Below, piece after piece: positions 7,195-16,467 of a stretch of DNA of 64,000 nucleotides. Position numbers and translations under genes: made by a program. This DNA is from Aquisphaera insulae (GTDB lineage Bacteria > Planctomycetota > Planctomycetia > Isosphaerales > Isosphaeraceae): contig NZ_JAALJH010000017.1 of the NCBI RefSeq assembly GCF_011064615.1, positions 1 through 64,000 of the forward strand, given 5' to 3'. The notes beneath the pieces are model-generated. The model worked only from the letters and a program-made list of their open reading frames with translations. It searched no databases and had not been told where the DNA came from. Positions within the stretch are counted from its first letter, which is position 1. Each line of letters starts with the position of its first letter.

Positions 7195-9501
7195 ATGGAT
7201 GGGATCATGCCGCTGCGAGGAAGCTCCTCCTCGACCTCATTCGCCCCTTCATCTTCGCCCGGCCACGGCCCCGGCGCGGAGCTCGCCGCGGGCCGGCAGG
7301 GGGCGACGGCGGTGACCTTCGGCCACCCGGCGCACGCGGCCCCCGCCTTCAATCCGGCCGCCGCCAAGGGGCCGGCGGACTACCTGCGGGCGGTCAAGCG
7401 GCGGATCTGGCTGGTGCTGGTCGTCGCCGTGCCGATGGCGGCCCTCACCTCGGCCTGGGCGCTCCGCCAGCCCAAGATCTACCGGGCGGTCGCCGAGATC
7501 ACCATCGATCCCCCCCAGATCAATCCGATGCTCTCCACCCTGGTCTCCCGCGACCTCGGCCAGCAGGACGGCGCCAGCCAGGAGCGGTACGCCCCCAACC
7601 GCGTCGCCCATCTCCAGAGCCTGGAGCTGGCGGAACAGGCCGTGACCGCCGCGCTCAGCGCCAAGGAGCTGGCGGGGTTCGACGACGCGGCCCAGGAGCT
7701 CTTCGGCGCCAACCTCGTCGTCAAGCCCGTGGGCAAGACGAATCGGTACATCGTGACGCTGGAGGGCCGGGATCCGGCGCGGACCAGCAAGCTGCTCTTC
7801 GCCCTCGTCGAGGCGTTCAGGAATGCGGCCCGCAAGGAGCGGCAAGACCGCGTCGGCGAGGCGGCCACGTTCGCCGAGGACCAGCTCAGCCAGCTCAAGC
7901 GAGAGCTGACCAAGCTGGACGACACGATCATCGAACGGCTCCGCGAGTCGCGGATCATCGGCCCCAGCGGCCGGAACATCTTCGAGGAGCAATACATCAA
8001 CATCAGCTCGCGGCTGGCGAACGAGGAGGCGCGGGTGGGCGAGCTCCAGCAGCAGTTCATGATCGCCCGCTCCTTCCCCCGGCAGGAGGATAAGTCGCCG
8101 GCCGCCCAGGCCCGCGACCATGAGATCGCCCAGCTCATGGCCGAGAAGAAGAAGCTGGTCCGCACGCTCGAGAACGCCCGGCGGATCGAGACCCACAAGC
8201 AGTTCAACAGCGACCCCTTCGTGAAGAACTGCGCCCGGCTGCTCAAGGAGGTCATGGACGAGATCGAGGACCTCCAGCAGCCGATCCGCAAGACCGAGAT
8301 GGCCGGCGACCCCACGCGGGTGCTCCTGGACCACTTCCGCGGCCAGGTTGAGGACGACCGGGCCAGCCAGCAGGAGGCCCTGGCGAGGATGCAGGACTCG
8401 CTGCCGGAGCACCAGAAGTTCCAGTCGATGCAGAAGCGGCGCGACGAGCTGAACGCCAAGGTGACGGAGATGGAGGGGAACCTGCTCTCGTTCGCGATCC
8501 TGACCCGCTCGCAGAACGCCCCGGTGACGATCCCCGCGAGCGTGGCCGAGCCGACGATCCCCGTGAAGCCCAGCCGCGGGCTCCTGATCGGCATGGGGAT
8601 GGCCTTCAGCCTGGTGCTGGGCATGGGCCTGGTGGTGCTGCTGGAGCACGTGGACCACTGCGTGAAGGTGCCGGAGCACGTCACCCAGGGGCTGACCCTG
8701 CCGCTGCTGGGCGTGGTGCCGCGGATCCGCCGGAGCGCGCTGACGCATCGGGGCGGCCACCTCTGGACGTCGAGCACGCCCAACTCGCTGGAGGCCGACG
8801 CCTTCCGCAACGTCCGGGCCAGCCTGCTGGGGGCGGCGGACCGCCACGGCAACATCGTCACCCTGCTGGTGACCAGCCCCAAGGCGGGCGACGGCAAGTC
8901 CACCGCGGCGCTCAACCTGGCGGCCACCTGCGCCCGGGCGGGGGAGCGGACCCTGCTGCTGGACGTGGACCTGCGCCGGCCCACGCTCGAGGACGTCTTC
9001 CCGCCGGAGCCCGGCAAGGAGGGGACGCACCTCGGCCTGGTGGACGTGCTCCAGGGGACGCTCCCCTGGCAGAAGACGCTCCGCCACACCGAGCTCCCCA
9101 ACCTGGACTTCATCCCCACCGGCGACCCGACGGGGATCCCGATCGAGATCCTCGGCACGCTCGAGCTGCGGCAGCTCCTGGCGGCGCTCTCGCGGCACTA
9201 CGACCGCGTGATCCTGGACGGCCCGGCCGTGCTGGGCATGGCCGACTGCCGGATGCTGGGCCGGATGGTGGACGCCTCCATCCTGGTCGTCCGCGCGGGG
9301 GCCCACCCGCTGGTGACCCTGCAACGCACCAAGACCATGCTCGAGCTCTCCCACGTGGCGATCGCCGGCGTGGTCGTCAACGGCCTCAGCGAGGGCGTCG
9401 AGCACTGGTCCAGCTACGGCTACGACGACGCCGGCTTCGCCCCCGCCCGCGCCGAGCGGGAGCGGGGGCCCGCCCGGGCCCTGGCCGCCTCGGCCTCCTG
9501 A
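7195..9501 (+). CDS. Wzz-type chain-length regulator fused to BY-kinase
   Basis: 768 residues combining a polysaccharide co-polymerase and a bacterial tyrosine-kinase-like ATPase. A low-complexity N-tail is followed by TM1 near residues 70-90 (IWLVLVVAVPMAALTSAW), a long periplasmic coiled-coil region (GNVR type) and TM2 near 462-482. The cytoplasmic P-loop domain has Walker A TSPKAGDGKST (about 560), Walker A' LLLDVDLRRP, and Walker B VILDGPAVL. A short tail, SSYGYDD, offers only two tyrosines, so the usual Tyr-rich autophosphorylation cluster is reduced. It should set chain length and couple phosphorylation to export. Start ATG at 7195 lies 38 bp after the previous stop. Confidence 0.92.
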   Translation: MDGIMPLRGSSSSTSFAPSSSPGHGPGAELAAGRQGATAVTFGHPAHAAPAFNPAAAKGPADYLRAVKRRIWLVLVVAVPMAALTSAWALRQPKIYRAVAEITIDPPQINPMLSTLVSRDLGQQDGASQERYAPNRVAHLQSLELAEQAVTAALSAKELAGFDDAAQELFGANLVVKPVGKTNRYIVTLEGRDPARTSKLLFALVEAFRNAARKERQDRVGEAATFAEDQLSQLKRELTKLDDTIIERLRESRIIGPSGRNIFEEQYINISSRLANEEARVGELQQQFMIARSFPRQEDKSPAAQARDHEIAQLMAEKKKLVRTLENARRIETHKQFNSDPFVKNCARLLKEVMDEIEDLQQPIRKTEMAGDPTRVLLDHFRGQVEDDRASQQEALARMQDSLPEHQKFQSMQKRRDELNAKVTEMEGNLLSFAILTRSQNAPVTIPASVAEPTIPVKPSRGLLIGMGMAFSLVLGMGLVVLLEHVDHCVKVPEHVTQGLTLPLLGVVPRIRRSALTHRGGHLWTSSTPNSLEADAFRNVRASLLGAADRHGNIVTLLVTSPKAGDGKSTAALNLAATCARAGERTLLLDVDLRRPTLEDVFPPEPGKEGTHLGLVDVLQGTLPWQKTLRHTELPNLDFIPTGDPTGIPIEILGTLELRQLLAALSRHYDRVILDGPAVLGMADCRMLGRMVDASILVVRAGAHPLVTLQRTKTMLELSHVAIAGVVVNGLSEGVEHWSSYGYDDAGFAPARAERERGPARALAASAS

Positions 9502-9576
9502 TCGCGAAATAATGAACAGCATTCGATACACAGAACTCATTCACGCAAACATCCCAAACACCCGGAGCGCCCCCCC

Positions 9577-11205
9577 GTGAACCCGCGAGCGAAGATCCTG
9601 GCCCTGGGCGACAGGGCGGCCTGCGGGCTGATCGCCGTGCTGGTGCTGGGGAGCATCGCGGCCTTCGGCGGGGCGGTCTGGTGGTTCCGGCCGTTCCTGG
9701 CGGTCGCGGCGCTGCTGCTGGTGCTGGTGGAGGTGGCGCGGCTGGCGGCGGCGGGGCGGTTCCCGCTGCTCAAGAGCCCGCTCACGGCGCTGGGGCTGCT
9801 GGCCCTGGGGCTGGCGGCGTTCCAGCTCGTGCCGCTGCCCGGGGCGGTGGCGCGGCGGATCTCGCCGGCGGCCCACGAGGCCTACGGCCGGGGCGTGCTG
9901 CCGGACCTGGTCCGGGCCGACGACCCCGAGGCCGCGCTGCCGGAGGCCCCGCGGATCCGGACGCCCGCCAGCCTGGACCGCGCGGCCACGCTCCGCTGGC
10001 TGGTGGGGGCGGCGGCCTGCCTGGGGATCTTCTGGTCGGTGTCGCACTATGCGGACCGGCTGGGCCGGCTCTACCTGGTGTGGGGGCTGGTGGTCGGCGG
10101 GTTCCTGCTCAACGCCACGATCGCGGCCGTCCAGGTCTCCAACCGAGGCGACGGGCTCTACGGCCTCTTCCTGCCGGGGGGCGGGCCCCCGTGGGCGCCG
10201 ACGCTCGACGACCTGTTCGAATCGCCCACGACCACGGAGCTCTGGGAGCTCCCCCGCGCGACGGTCGCGGCGACGGCCCCGGATGCCGGGCCGGGCGAGG
10301 GTACGTCCGCGGGCACGGCCGCGACCGCGACCCGCGCCGGGGCGGGGGCGTTCCTGGCGCCGGCCACCCCGCCGCTCTTCGGGACGATGATGGCGAGCCC
10401 GGGGGCCTTCCTGGCGATGGGGACGCTGGCCATGCCGCTGGCCCTGGCGATCGTCGTGCACCTGCTCACGCCGCTGGGCGGGCGGGACAGCCTGGCGGAT
10501 CGCCTGATGAGCTCGGGGCAGGGGAGCCTGGTGCTGCTCCTGGTCCTGCTGATGCTGCCGGCGGCCTTCGTGGTGGGGCTGATCGCGGGCCCCTGGTACA
10601 GCCTGCCGGCGGCCCTCGGCCTGGTGGTCGCGGGGCTCCCGGCCGCGGCGAGGCCGGGCTGCCGCGGGGCGGCCGGGGCCTTGCTCCTCTCGCTCCTGGT
10701 CTGCCTGGGGATGGGGGGCACCTTGCAGGCGCGGTGGGAGCCGCTGATGGGGGGCCCGCCCCCGGTCCCCGCGCCCGATCCGAGGCTGGCGCGGGCGCTC
10801 TGGTCGGACGGCCTGGAGGTCGCCCGGCTCTTCCCGACCGTGGGGGCGGGGCTCGGCACCTTCGCCACGCTCCAGCCCTACTTCAAGGACGGCGGCCCGT
10901 CGTCCACCACCGCCATGAGCACCCTGGTCCAGTGGTCCGCGGAGGCCGGGATGGCCGGCGTGGCGCTGCTGGCCGCCGCGGCCCTCTGGTCCGCCTGGCG
11001 GATCCCCGGCGGGCTGAAGCGGGTGGGCCGGGGCGACCGATCGCTGGCACATGGCTTGATCGGGGCGGCCCTGAGCTTTACTCTATTAGCCGCCGTCCAC
11101 TGGACGGTCGAGCTCTCCGCCGTCGCCATCTCCGCCAGCGCCCTGGGTGGGACCTGGAATCGCTGGCTGGCCGGCGGCACCGACCTGTTCGTGGACCGAG
11201 GATGA
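9577..11205 (+). CDS. O-antigen ligase/polymerase-like multi-pass membrane protein
   Basis: 542 residues with a GTG start and about ten or more hydrophobic segments, for example LIAVLVLGSIAAFGGAVWW, FLAVAALLLVLVEVARL and GMAGVALLAAAALWSAW. A large soluble loop sits in the middle (about residues 190-260). The layout and the C-terminal segment ending VGAGLGTFATLQPYFKD match O-antigen ligase (Wzy_C/WaaL) family proteins, which join or polymerise lipid-linked glycans at the periplasmic face. The locus also contains a second polymerase-like gene (19039-20433), so one of the two may be ligase-like. Assignment is by topology and context. Confidence 0.72.
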   Translation: MNPRAKILALGDRAACGLIAVLVLGSIAAFGGAVWWFRPFLAVAALLLVLVEVARLAAAGRFPLLKSPLTALGLLALGLAAFQLVPLPGAVARRISPAAHEAYGRGVLPDLVRADDPEAALPEAPRIRTPASLDRAATLRWLVGAAACLGIFWSVSHYADRLGRLYLVWGLVVGGFLLNATIAAVQVSNRGDGLYGLFLPGGGPPWAPTLDDLFESPTTTELWELPRATVAATAPDAGPGEGTSAGTAATATRAGAGAFLAPATPPLFGTMMASPGAFLAMGTLAMPLALAIVVHLLTPLGGRDSLADRLMSSGQGSLVLLLVLLMLPAAFVVGLIAGPWYSLPAALGLVVAGLPAAARPGCRGAAGALLLSLLVCLGMGGTLQARWEPLMGGPPPVPAPDPRLARALWSDGLEVARLFPTVGAGLGTFATLQPYFKDGGPSSTTAMSTLVQWSAEAGMAGVALLAAAALWSAWRIPGGLKRVGRGDRSLAHGLIGAALSFTLLAAVHWTVELSAVAISASALGGTWNRWLAGGTDLFVDRG

Positions 11206-11288
11206 GGCGCCCGGGCCGCACCGATCGATCGACCGCGACTCGAATCGGAATGGACCGCGACCTGGCTCATGGAGGAGTCGATCCCACG

Positions 11289-14200
11289 ATGCCCGAATCC
11301 GCTTGTCTCCACATCCAGGATCGAGAATCGGGCCCGATTCGCGTCATGGATCTCCCCTGGATCGCGGTCCGGATCGGCCGGTCGGCCGCCTGCGAGGTCC
11401 GCCTCCACGACCCGGAGGTCCCCGGCGAGGCCTGCCGCCTGCAGCGTCGGGGGCGCACCTGGCGGCTGATCCCGCTGGGCCGGAAGGGCTCGGTCTTCCT
11501 CCAGGGTGAGCCAGTCCACGAGGCCTGCCTGCTGCCGTTCGACGTCCCCTTCCGCGTCGGCTCGACGTGCTTCACCCTCCGCCCGGACCGCGCCGCCGAG
11601 CCGAACTGGGGGATGTACCACGCCCCGGCGCCCGCGAGGACGACGCCCGCCGCGGCGACCACGCCGGAGCCGCAGCAGCCGCCACCGCCACCGGCGGCCA
11701 CGCCCGAGCCCCCTCGGGTCGCGACCACGAGCCCATCCGCGGACCCGAGCGCCAACGTCGCCCCGGCGGTCAATCCCTGGGAGGCTCGCTGGAGGGCCGC
11801 CGGGGCCCGGCTCCTCGCCCAGGGAGCGGGGCGGCGCACCCCGCCGCCATCGCATACCCATCCGTCCCCGCCGCGAACCGGGCGCGTGCCGACCGCCCCG
11901 ACGCCCACGCCGCGGGCCGCCGAGCCGCCGAGCCGGCCGGACCTCCGCGCCGGATTCACGACGCATCCCCTGGGCACGCCCACGGCACGCGGCTACCCGA
12001 CGGCCCCGGCCGTCCCCCCCCGCGGCGACGAGTTCGACCACCGCCCACGCCGCGCCGAGTTCCGGCAGGTCCCCCCGACCCCGACGCGACGGGCCCCCGC
12101 CGAGCCCGCGGGAGCACCACGGCCGGAGCCGGAACCCGCACCCCCGATCGAGGCCGTGCCCGTCGTCGAGGCCGTGCCCCCGATCGAGGCCATGCCCGTC
12201 GTCGAGGCCGTGCCCCCGATCGAGGCTGACCCCATCATCGAGGCCGTGCCCGTCGTCGAGGCCGGACCGCTGGTGGTCGCGGAGTTCGAGGAAGTCGCGG
12301 ACGTCATCGCCCGGTTCGCGACCGAGACGTCCGACGGTGCCCGCGCCGCCGTCGAGCAAGCCCTGCCGACCGACCCGGACGCGGAGGAGGACGACGGGGA
12401 TCTCTGGCTCCTCGACGAAGCCGCCTCCGCCTACGACGGCACGTTCGCCGTGGGGGATCTCCGGCCGGCCGTCGATCCGAACCGGGAGGGCGAGGCTGCC
12501 GCCGAGCCGGCCCAGGGCGACGACGCGCCCGAATCCTCGTCCCCATGCGAGCCGATCCTCTCGGCCCTTGCCCCCCCCGTCATCCCCCTGACCGACGAGG
12601 CCGGCCCGGCTCGGCAGGAGCCTCGCCCTCCCGATGATGACGAGGAGAAATCGCCGGGCCTCGGCCTGCTGCAGGGCGAGGCATTGCTCACGGCCGAGGC
12701 GATCGCCCCCTTTCCCCAGCCGTCCCCCGCGGAGGGGGGAGATGGTGCCGCTGCGGACGAGGTCGCATCAACCCCTGAGGTCGTCCCCATCGATCCGGAC
12801 GAGCCCCCCGCGCCCGAGATCGCGGACGACGCCCAGGCCGAGTTCGTCGATCTTACAGCCGCGCTTTCCGCCTTCGACCACGCCTGGTCGCCCTACTGGA
12901 TCATGGGGCAGGCCGCCGAGTTCACCACCCAGACATCCTGGCCGGAGCCCATCGCCGAGGCGGGCCACGGCCCGGTCGTGATCTCCCCCTCGGTCGCGCC
13001 CCCGATCGCCGAGGCCGAGGCGGTGACCTCGACCGGAGTCCGCACGGCGACCCTGCTGGAGCCGCCGCGACGGCCCCGCCGGGCGACCCGCCCTCATCCT
13101 CAACATCGCGACCGAGAGCCGCGGAGGTTCGCCCGACCGGATCCGGAGCCGACGCGGAGCCCCGCCCTGGACGGGGGACCCGATCGCGAGCCGGAACGCA
13201 TTCACGAGGCGGCAAGTGATCATCAGCCGGCCGGGTTCGCGGAGCCGAGCCCGGCCCAGGAGCTGGACCTCCCCTCCGCGAAGGACATCCTCGCCTCGGC
13301 CCCGAGGCGGCCGGCGGCGAGGGCGACGGCGGCGGCGAATGCGACGGAGCCGCCGGTCCGGCTGGCGCGGCCGCCCCAGCGAGAGCACGTCGCGCCGACG
13401 GTCTCTCGAGAGCCGGCGGCGTGGTCGCTGCCGGCGTGGCTGGCCGGGCCGCCGATCGTGCTCCTGGCGCTTACCTTGGGCATCCCCGGCGCCTTCCTCG
13501 CCGCGCGGTGGGCCGGCGATTCCAACAACGCCGCGATCATCGGCCAGCGGCTCCTGGCGGCGCGGACCGGCCGGGCCCGGGAGCGGCCGCTGCCGGAGAC
13601 GGTGACGCCGTCCCCGGCCTCGTGGTGGCAGACCACGCCGCTCCACCTGGCGGAGTGGGGCGTCTACCGGAGCCGCCCCGGCGCGACCGAGGACGAGCGC
13701 GAGGAGGCCGGCGAGCTCCTCGATCGGGCCGTCCAGCTCTCGCCCCTCCACCCGGTCGCCCGGCTGGCGCGGGCCGAGGTCCGCCCGGCGTCGAGCTCGA
13801 CCGCCGCGGGCCTCCGCTCGGTCCGCAACCTGGGCCTCAGCCGCGACCCCGCCAGCCTCTCGTGGAGCGCCCGCAACCTCCGCCTGGCGGGCAAGAAGCC
13901 GGCCGCGGTCCGCCTCTATCGCCGGGCCTTCCTCCTGGCCGACGGCCAGGAGCCCTCCGGCCGGGCCGAGCCGGCCTTCAACGCGGAGCCGAGCGGCCAT
14001 CGCTACTACCTCCCCGGCGAGATCGCCGCGACGGCCATCGTCCGGGACCTCCTCGCCGACGCCGACTGGCCCTGCCGCGAGTGGATCGAGGCCATCCCCC
14101 CCGCCGGCGTCGCGGCCCTGGCCGCCGCCCGACTCCTCCACGATCAGGGCAAGCCGGAGGCCCGCGAGATCCTCGACCGGATCCTCGCGGCCCAGCCCGC

Positions 14201-14606
14201 CGAGCCGGTCGCCTCCCGCGATCGCGACCGCGACCGCGACGACGAGCCGACGCCGGATGGCGAGGCCGAGGATCGCGACGGCGACCGCGACCAGGGGGGC
14301 TACCCCGCGGCGATTCGCCTGGCCGTGGCCGCGGAGGCCCACGCCCTGCTGGAGCACTGGGGCGAGGCCGAGGCGCGATACCGCCGGGCGATCGACCTGG
14401 CGGAGGACGTCACGACCCGCCGGGCCTGGTGGTTCAACCTCGCGAGCCTGGCGTCCCGGGGCAACGACGAGCCCCAGCGCAAGGCCGCCCTCGAGGCCGC
14501 CCTCGAGGTCTCGTCGGCCGACGACATCGGCCGGCGGGCCGTGGAGATGCAGCGGGCCTCCGAGCCGATGGCCCGGTCCCGCCTGGGCATCGCCCGGGGC
14601 AACTGA
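11289..14606 (+). CDS. FHA-like / transmembrane / TPR protein of the polysaccharide locus
   Basis: 1105 residues in three parts. An N-terminal FHA-like domain (about 15-100) contains VRIGRSAACEVRLHDPEV and later VGSTCFTL, the usual phosphothreonine-binding fold pattern. A ~600-residue Pro/Ala/Glu-rich linker holds hexapeptide repeats (VVEAVP/PIEAVP) encoded at 12144-12263. A single membrane span (PPIVLLALTLGIPGAFLAA, near residue 720) leads to a C-terminal helical region with TPR-like pairs (ARLARAEV, AEARYRRAIDLAED). The FHA end is therefore predicted cytoplasmic and the TPR end outside. ATG at 11289 follows GGAGGAG; an in-frame ATG at 11202 overlaps the previous gene. A regulatory or scaffolding role in export is inferred. 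Confidence 0.75.
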   Translation: MPESACLHIQDRESGPIRVMDLPWIAVRIGRSAACEVRLHDPEVPGEACRLQRRGRTWRLIPLGRKGSVFLQGEPVHEACLLPFDVPFRVGSTCFTLRPDRAAEPNWGMYHAPAPARTTPAAATTPEPQQPPPPPAATPEPPRVATTSPSADPSANVAPAVNPWEARWRAAGARLLAQGAGRRTPPPSHTHPSPPRTGRVPTAPTPTPRAAEPPSRPDLRAGFTTHPLGTPTARGYPTAPAVPPRGDEFDHRPRRAEFRQVPPTPTRRAPAEPAGAPRPEPEPAPPIEAVPVVEAVPPIEAMPVVEAVPPIEADPIIEAVPVVEAGPLVVAEFEEVADVIARFATETSDGARAAVEQALPTDPDAEEDDGDLWLLDEAASAYDGTFAVGDLRPAVDPNREGEAAAEPAQGDDAPESSSPCEPILSALAPPVIPLTDEAGPARQEPRPPDDDEEKSPGLGLLQGEALLTAEAIAPFPQPSPAEGGDGAAADEVASTPEVVPIDPDEPPAPEIADDAQAEFVDLTAALSAFDHAWSPYWIMGQAAEFTTQTSWPEPIAEAGHGPVVISPSVAPPIAEAEAVTSTGVRTATLLEPPRRPRRATRPHPQHRDREPRRFARPDPEPTRSPALDGGPDREPERIHEAASDHQPAGFAEPSPAQELDLPSAKDILASAPRRPAARATAAANATEPPVRLARPPQREHVAPTVSREPAAWSLPAWLAGPPIVLLALTLGIPGAFLAARWAGDSNNAAIIGQRLLAARTGRARERPLPETVTPSPASWWQTTPLHLAEWGVYRSRPGATEDEREEAGELLDRAVQLSPLHPVARLARAEVRPASSSTAAGLRSVRNLGLSRDPASLSWSARNLRLAGKKPAAVRLYRRAFLLADGQEPSGRAEPAFNAEPSGHRYYLPGEIAATAIVRDLLADADWPCREWIEAIPPAGVAALAAARLLHDQGKPEAREILDRILAAQPAEPVASRDRDRDRDDEPTPDGEAEDRDGDRDQGGYPAAIRLAVAAEAHALLEHWGEAEARYRRAIDLAEDVTTRRAWWFNLASLASRGNDEPQRKAALEAALEVSSADDIGRRAVEMQRASEPMARSRLGIARGN
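12144..12263 (+). repeat. Coding 18/36-bp tandem repeat in the FHA-TPR gene
   Basis: Alternating CCGATCGAGGCCGTGCCC and GTCGTCGAGGCCGTGCCC units encode (P/V)(I/V)EA(V/M/D)P hexapeptides, six to seven copies. Near-identical DNA units suggest recent slippage and likely strain-to-strain length variation of the linker. Confidence 0.85.
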
Positions 14607-14730
14607 GACGAACCGAGATGAGGCGAAACGGAGCCGAGACTTCGACATGGATCGTCACGTGGGGCAGAGACAACACCATGAGCCGCTCGGCGGTGCCTCG
14701 CCGCCGGAAGGAACCGAAGGATCCCCAGCC

Positions 14731-15780
14731 ATGACCTCGAACCAGGTCGTCGACGGTGCAAGATCGTCCGCCGCCTCGCCGGCCCGCCGGCCCGGGCCGC
14801 CGCTGCTGGACCACCTCAGCGAGGCGTGGGACGACCCGGCCCGGCGGCCGACGGTCCTGGCCGGGGCCGCCTGCCTGGGGCTGCTCACGCTCTTCTTCCG
14901 CGACACGCTCTGGGACTTCTATTACTCCTGGTCCAAGGACGAGAACTACAGCCACGGCTTCCTCGTGCCGTTCCTGAGCCTCTACTTCGCCAACCAGGTC
15001 GCCGCCAAGGGGCCGGTCCCGCTCCGCGGCGGCGCGGCCCTGGGCGGCACGATGCTCGGCCTGGGCATCCTCACGCGGCTGGTCGCCATCCCGCTCCCCA
15101 TCCCCTTCCTGGGCGAGCTCGCCTTCCTCGCCTCGCTCGCGGGCCTCTTCGCCGTGCTCGCCGGATCGGCCGCGCTGCGGCGATACTGGTTCCCGTTCTT
15201 CTTCCTGCTCTTCATGGTGCCCCTGCCGATCGCCCTCTACACGCGGATCGCCTCGCCGCTCCAGCTCATGGCCAGCCAGATGGCCTCCGCCGTGATGAAC
15301 TTCACCGGGCTCCCCGTCCTCTGCGAGGGGAACCACATGACCCTCCCCGGCGGCGTCCAGATGTTCGTGGCCGAGGCGTGCAGCGGCATGCGGCAGATGA
15401 CCGGCTTCCTGGCGCTGGCGACCGCCGTCGCCTACCTGACGACCCGCCCCGGCTGGTATCGGGCCGTCGTCGTCCTGGCCGCGCTCCCGATCGCGCTGAC
15501 CGCCAACGTGGCCCGGATCGTCCTCACCGGCTACGTCATGCACCACGTCAACCCGCAGTACGCCTCCGGCGCGTATCACACGCTGGAGGGCATCCTCATG
15601 ATGGGCTTCGGCCTGCTGATGCTGAACTCGCTCTGCACCCTGATGAACCAGCTCACGCCGCCGCCGGCCGAAGCCGAGGGCGGGCCGGCGGGCGGGACGG
15701 CCGCGGCATTCCCGGCCCGCGCAATGTTAAATATGAACATGAACCTGGTTTCGCTCCCCTCGCCGAAGGAGGCATCATGA
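14731..15780 (+). CDS. Exosortase (EpsH/XrtA-like)
   Basis: 349-residue membrane transpeptidase-like enzyme. The exosortase catalytic triad is visible: Cys217 in VAEACSGMRQMTG, Arg262 in LTANVARIVLTG and His283 in AYHTLEG, all within membrane-spanning segments. At least eight hydrophobic helices are present. Exosortases cleave C-terminal sorting signals (PEP-CTERM-like) and attach proteins to surface material, and often sit in exopolysaccharide loci, as here. ATG at 14731 is preceded by GAAGGA; an in-frame ATG at 14647 would add 28 polar residues. The stop overlaps the next start (ATGA). No protein with a recognisable sorting tail is encoded in this window. Confidence 0.93.
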   Translation: MTSNQVVDGARSSAASPARRPGPPLLDHLSEAWDDPARRPTVLAGAACLGLLTLFFRDTLWDFYYSWSKDENYSHGFLVPFLSLYFANQVAAKGPVPLRGGAALGGTMLGLGILTRLVAIPLPIPFLGELAFLASLAGLFAVLAGSAALRRYWFPFFFLLFMVPLPIALYTRIASPLQLMASQMASAVMNFTGLPVLCEGNHMTLPGGVQMFVAEACSGMRQMTGFLALATAVAYLTTRPGWYRAVVVLAALPIALTANVARIVLTGYVMHHVNPQYASGAYHTLEGILMMGFGLLMLNSLCTLMNQLTPPPAEAEGGPAGGTAAAFPARAMLNMNMNLVSLPSPKEAS

Positions 15781-16451
15781 CACGCGTCCACCGCGGCATC
15801 CTCGGTGCGGCCCTGCTGCTGTCGGGGCTGGCGGCCCAGGCCGGCCTCGAGGGGATCAACCGGACGGAGCGGCCCGACCTCCGCGGGCACCTGTCGGGCC
15901 TCCCGCTGGAGCTGGGGGACTGGGTCGGCCGCGACGAGGCGGTCCCCGCCGACATCGTCGAGCGGGCCCAGACGACCGAGTACCTCAACCGCGTCTACGA
16001 GAGCCGCACCCGGCCCGGCATGCGGCTGACGCTCTGGATCAACTTCTCGATCAAGGGCACGAACCTTCGCCACACCCCGGAGATCTGCCTCCCGTCCGGC
16101 GGCTGGACGAAGATCGAGTCCCAGACGAGGGTCTTCGAGGTCCCCACGCCGGGGGGCAAGGAGCTGAGGCTCACCCGCCTGGGCTACAGCCAGGGTGAAC
16201 TGGTGAAGCAGGTGGGATTCTGGTATTACATCTTCGGCGAGGGCAAGCTGGAAAACTACGTCCGCCAACTGCCGATCACCAGCCGGAGCAGCCACGGCCA
16301 GACCACCCAGGGATCCTCGATGACCGTCGAGATCTTCCACGCCGGCGATCAGGACGGCGACGGCGAGGCCCTCAAGGGATTCGCCGGGGCCCTCATCGCG
16401 GCGCTCGAGCCCGTGCTGCCGGAGCCTCGCGCGGAATACTACATCCCCTGA
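15777..16451 (+). CDS. epsI: EpsI-family exosortase-associated protein
   Basis: 224 residues, translationally coupled to exosortase by a 4-bp overlap. It has an N-terminal hydrophobic segment (GILGAALLLSGLAAQAG) acting as a signal or anchor, followed by the EpsI/DUF3485 domain. The hallmark motif RHTPEICLPSGGW spans residues 98-110, and GFWYYIFG appears further on. EpsI proteins accompany or are fused to exosortases in polysaccharide loci; their biochemical role is unsettled. The tail does not carry a sorting signal. The spacing to gmd is 16 bp, so the operon continues. Confidence 0.92.
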   Translation: MTRVHRGILGAALLLSGLAAQAGLEGINRTERPDLRGHLSGLPLELGDWVGRDEAVPADIVERAQTTEYLNRVYESRTRPGMRLTLWINFSIKGTNLRHTPEICLPSGGWTKIESQTRVFEVPTPGGKELRLTRLGYSQGELVKQVGFWYYIFGEGKLENYVRQLPITSRSSHGQTTQGSSMTVEIFHAGDQDGDGEALKGFAGALIAALEPVLPEPRAEYYIP

Positions 16452-16467
16452 GCGGTGACCAAGGATC

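Noticed and set aside
7249-9540. 763-codon minus-strand frame across the Wzz-kinase gene
   Set aside because: Fully covered by the Wzz-kinase gene with clear domains; the antisense product has no family motifs.
9541-11052. 503-codon minus-strand frame opposite the O-antigen ligase-like gene
   Set aside because: Low-complexity Arg/Gly/His composition and complete overlap with a membrane protein gene.
12144-12263. Regular 18-bp units considered as protein-binding sites
   Set aside because: They lie within coding sequence and keep the reading frame, so they are better explained as a coding repeat.
12768-14648. 626-codon minus-strand frame opposite the FHA-TPR gene
   Set aside because: Shadow of the real gene; no start signal or domain.
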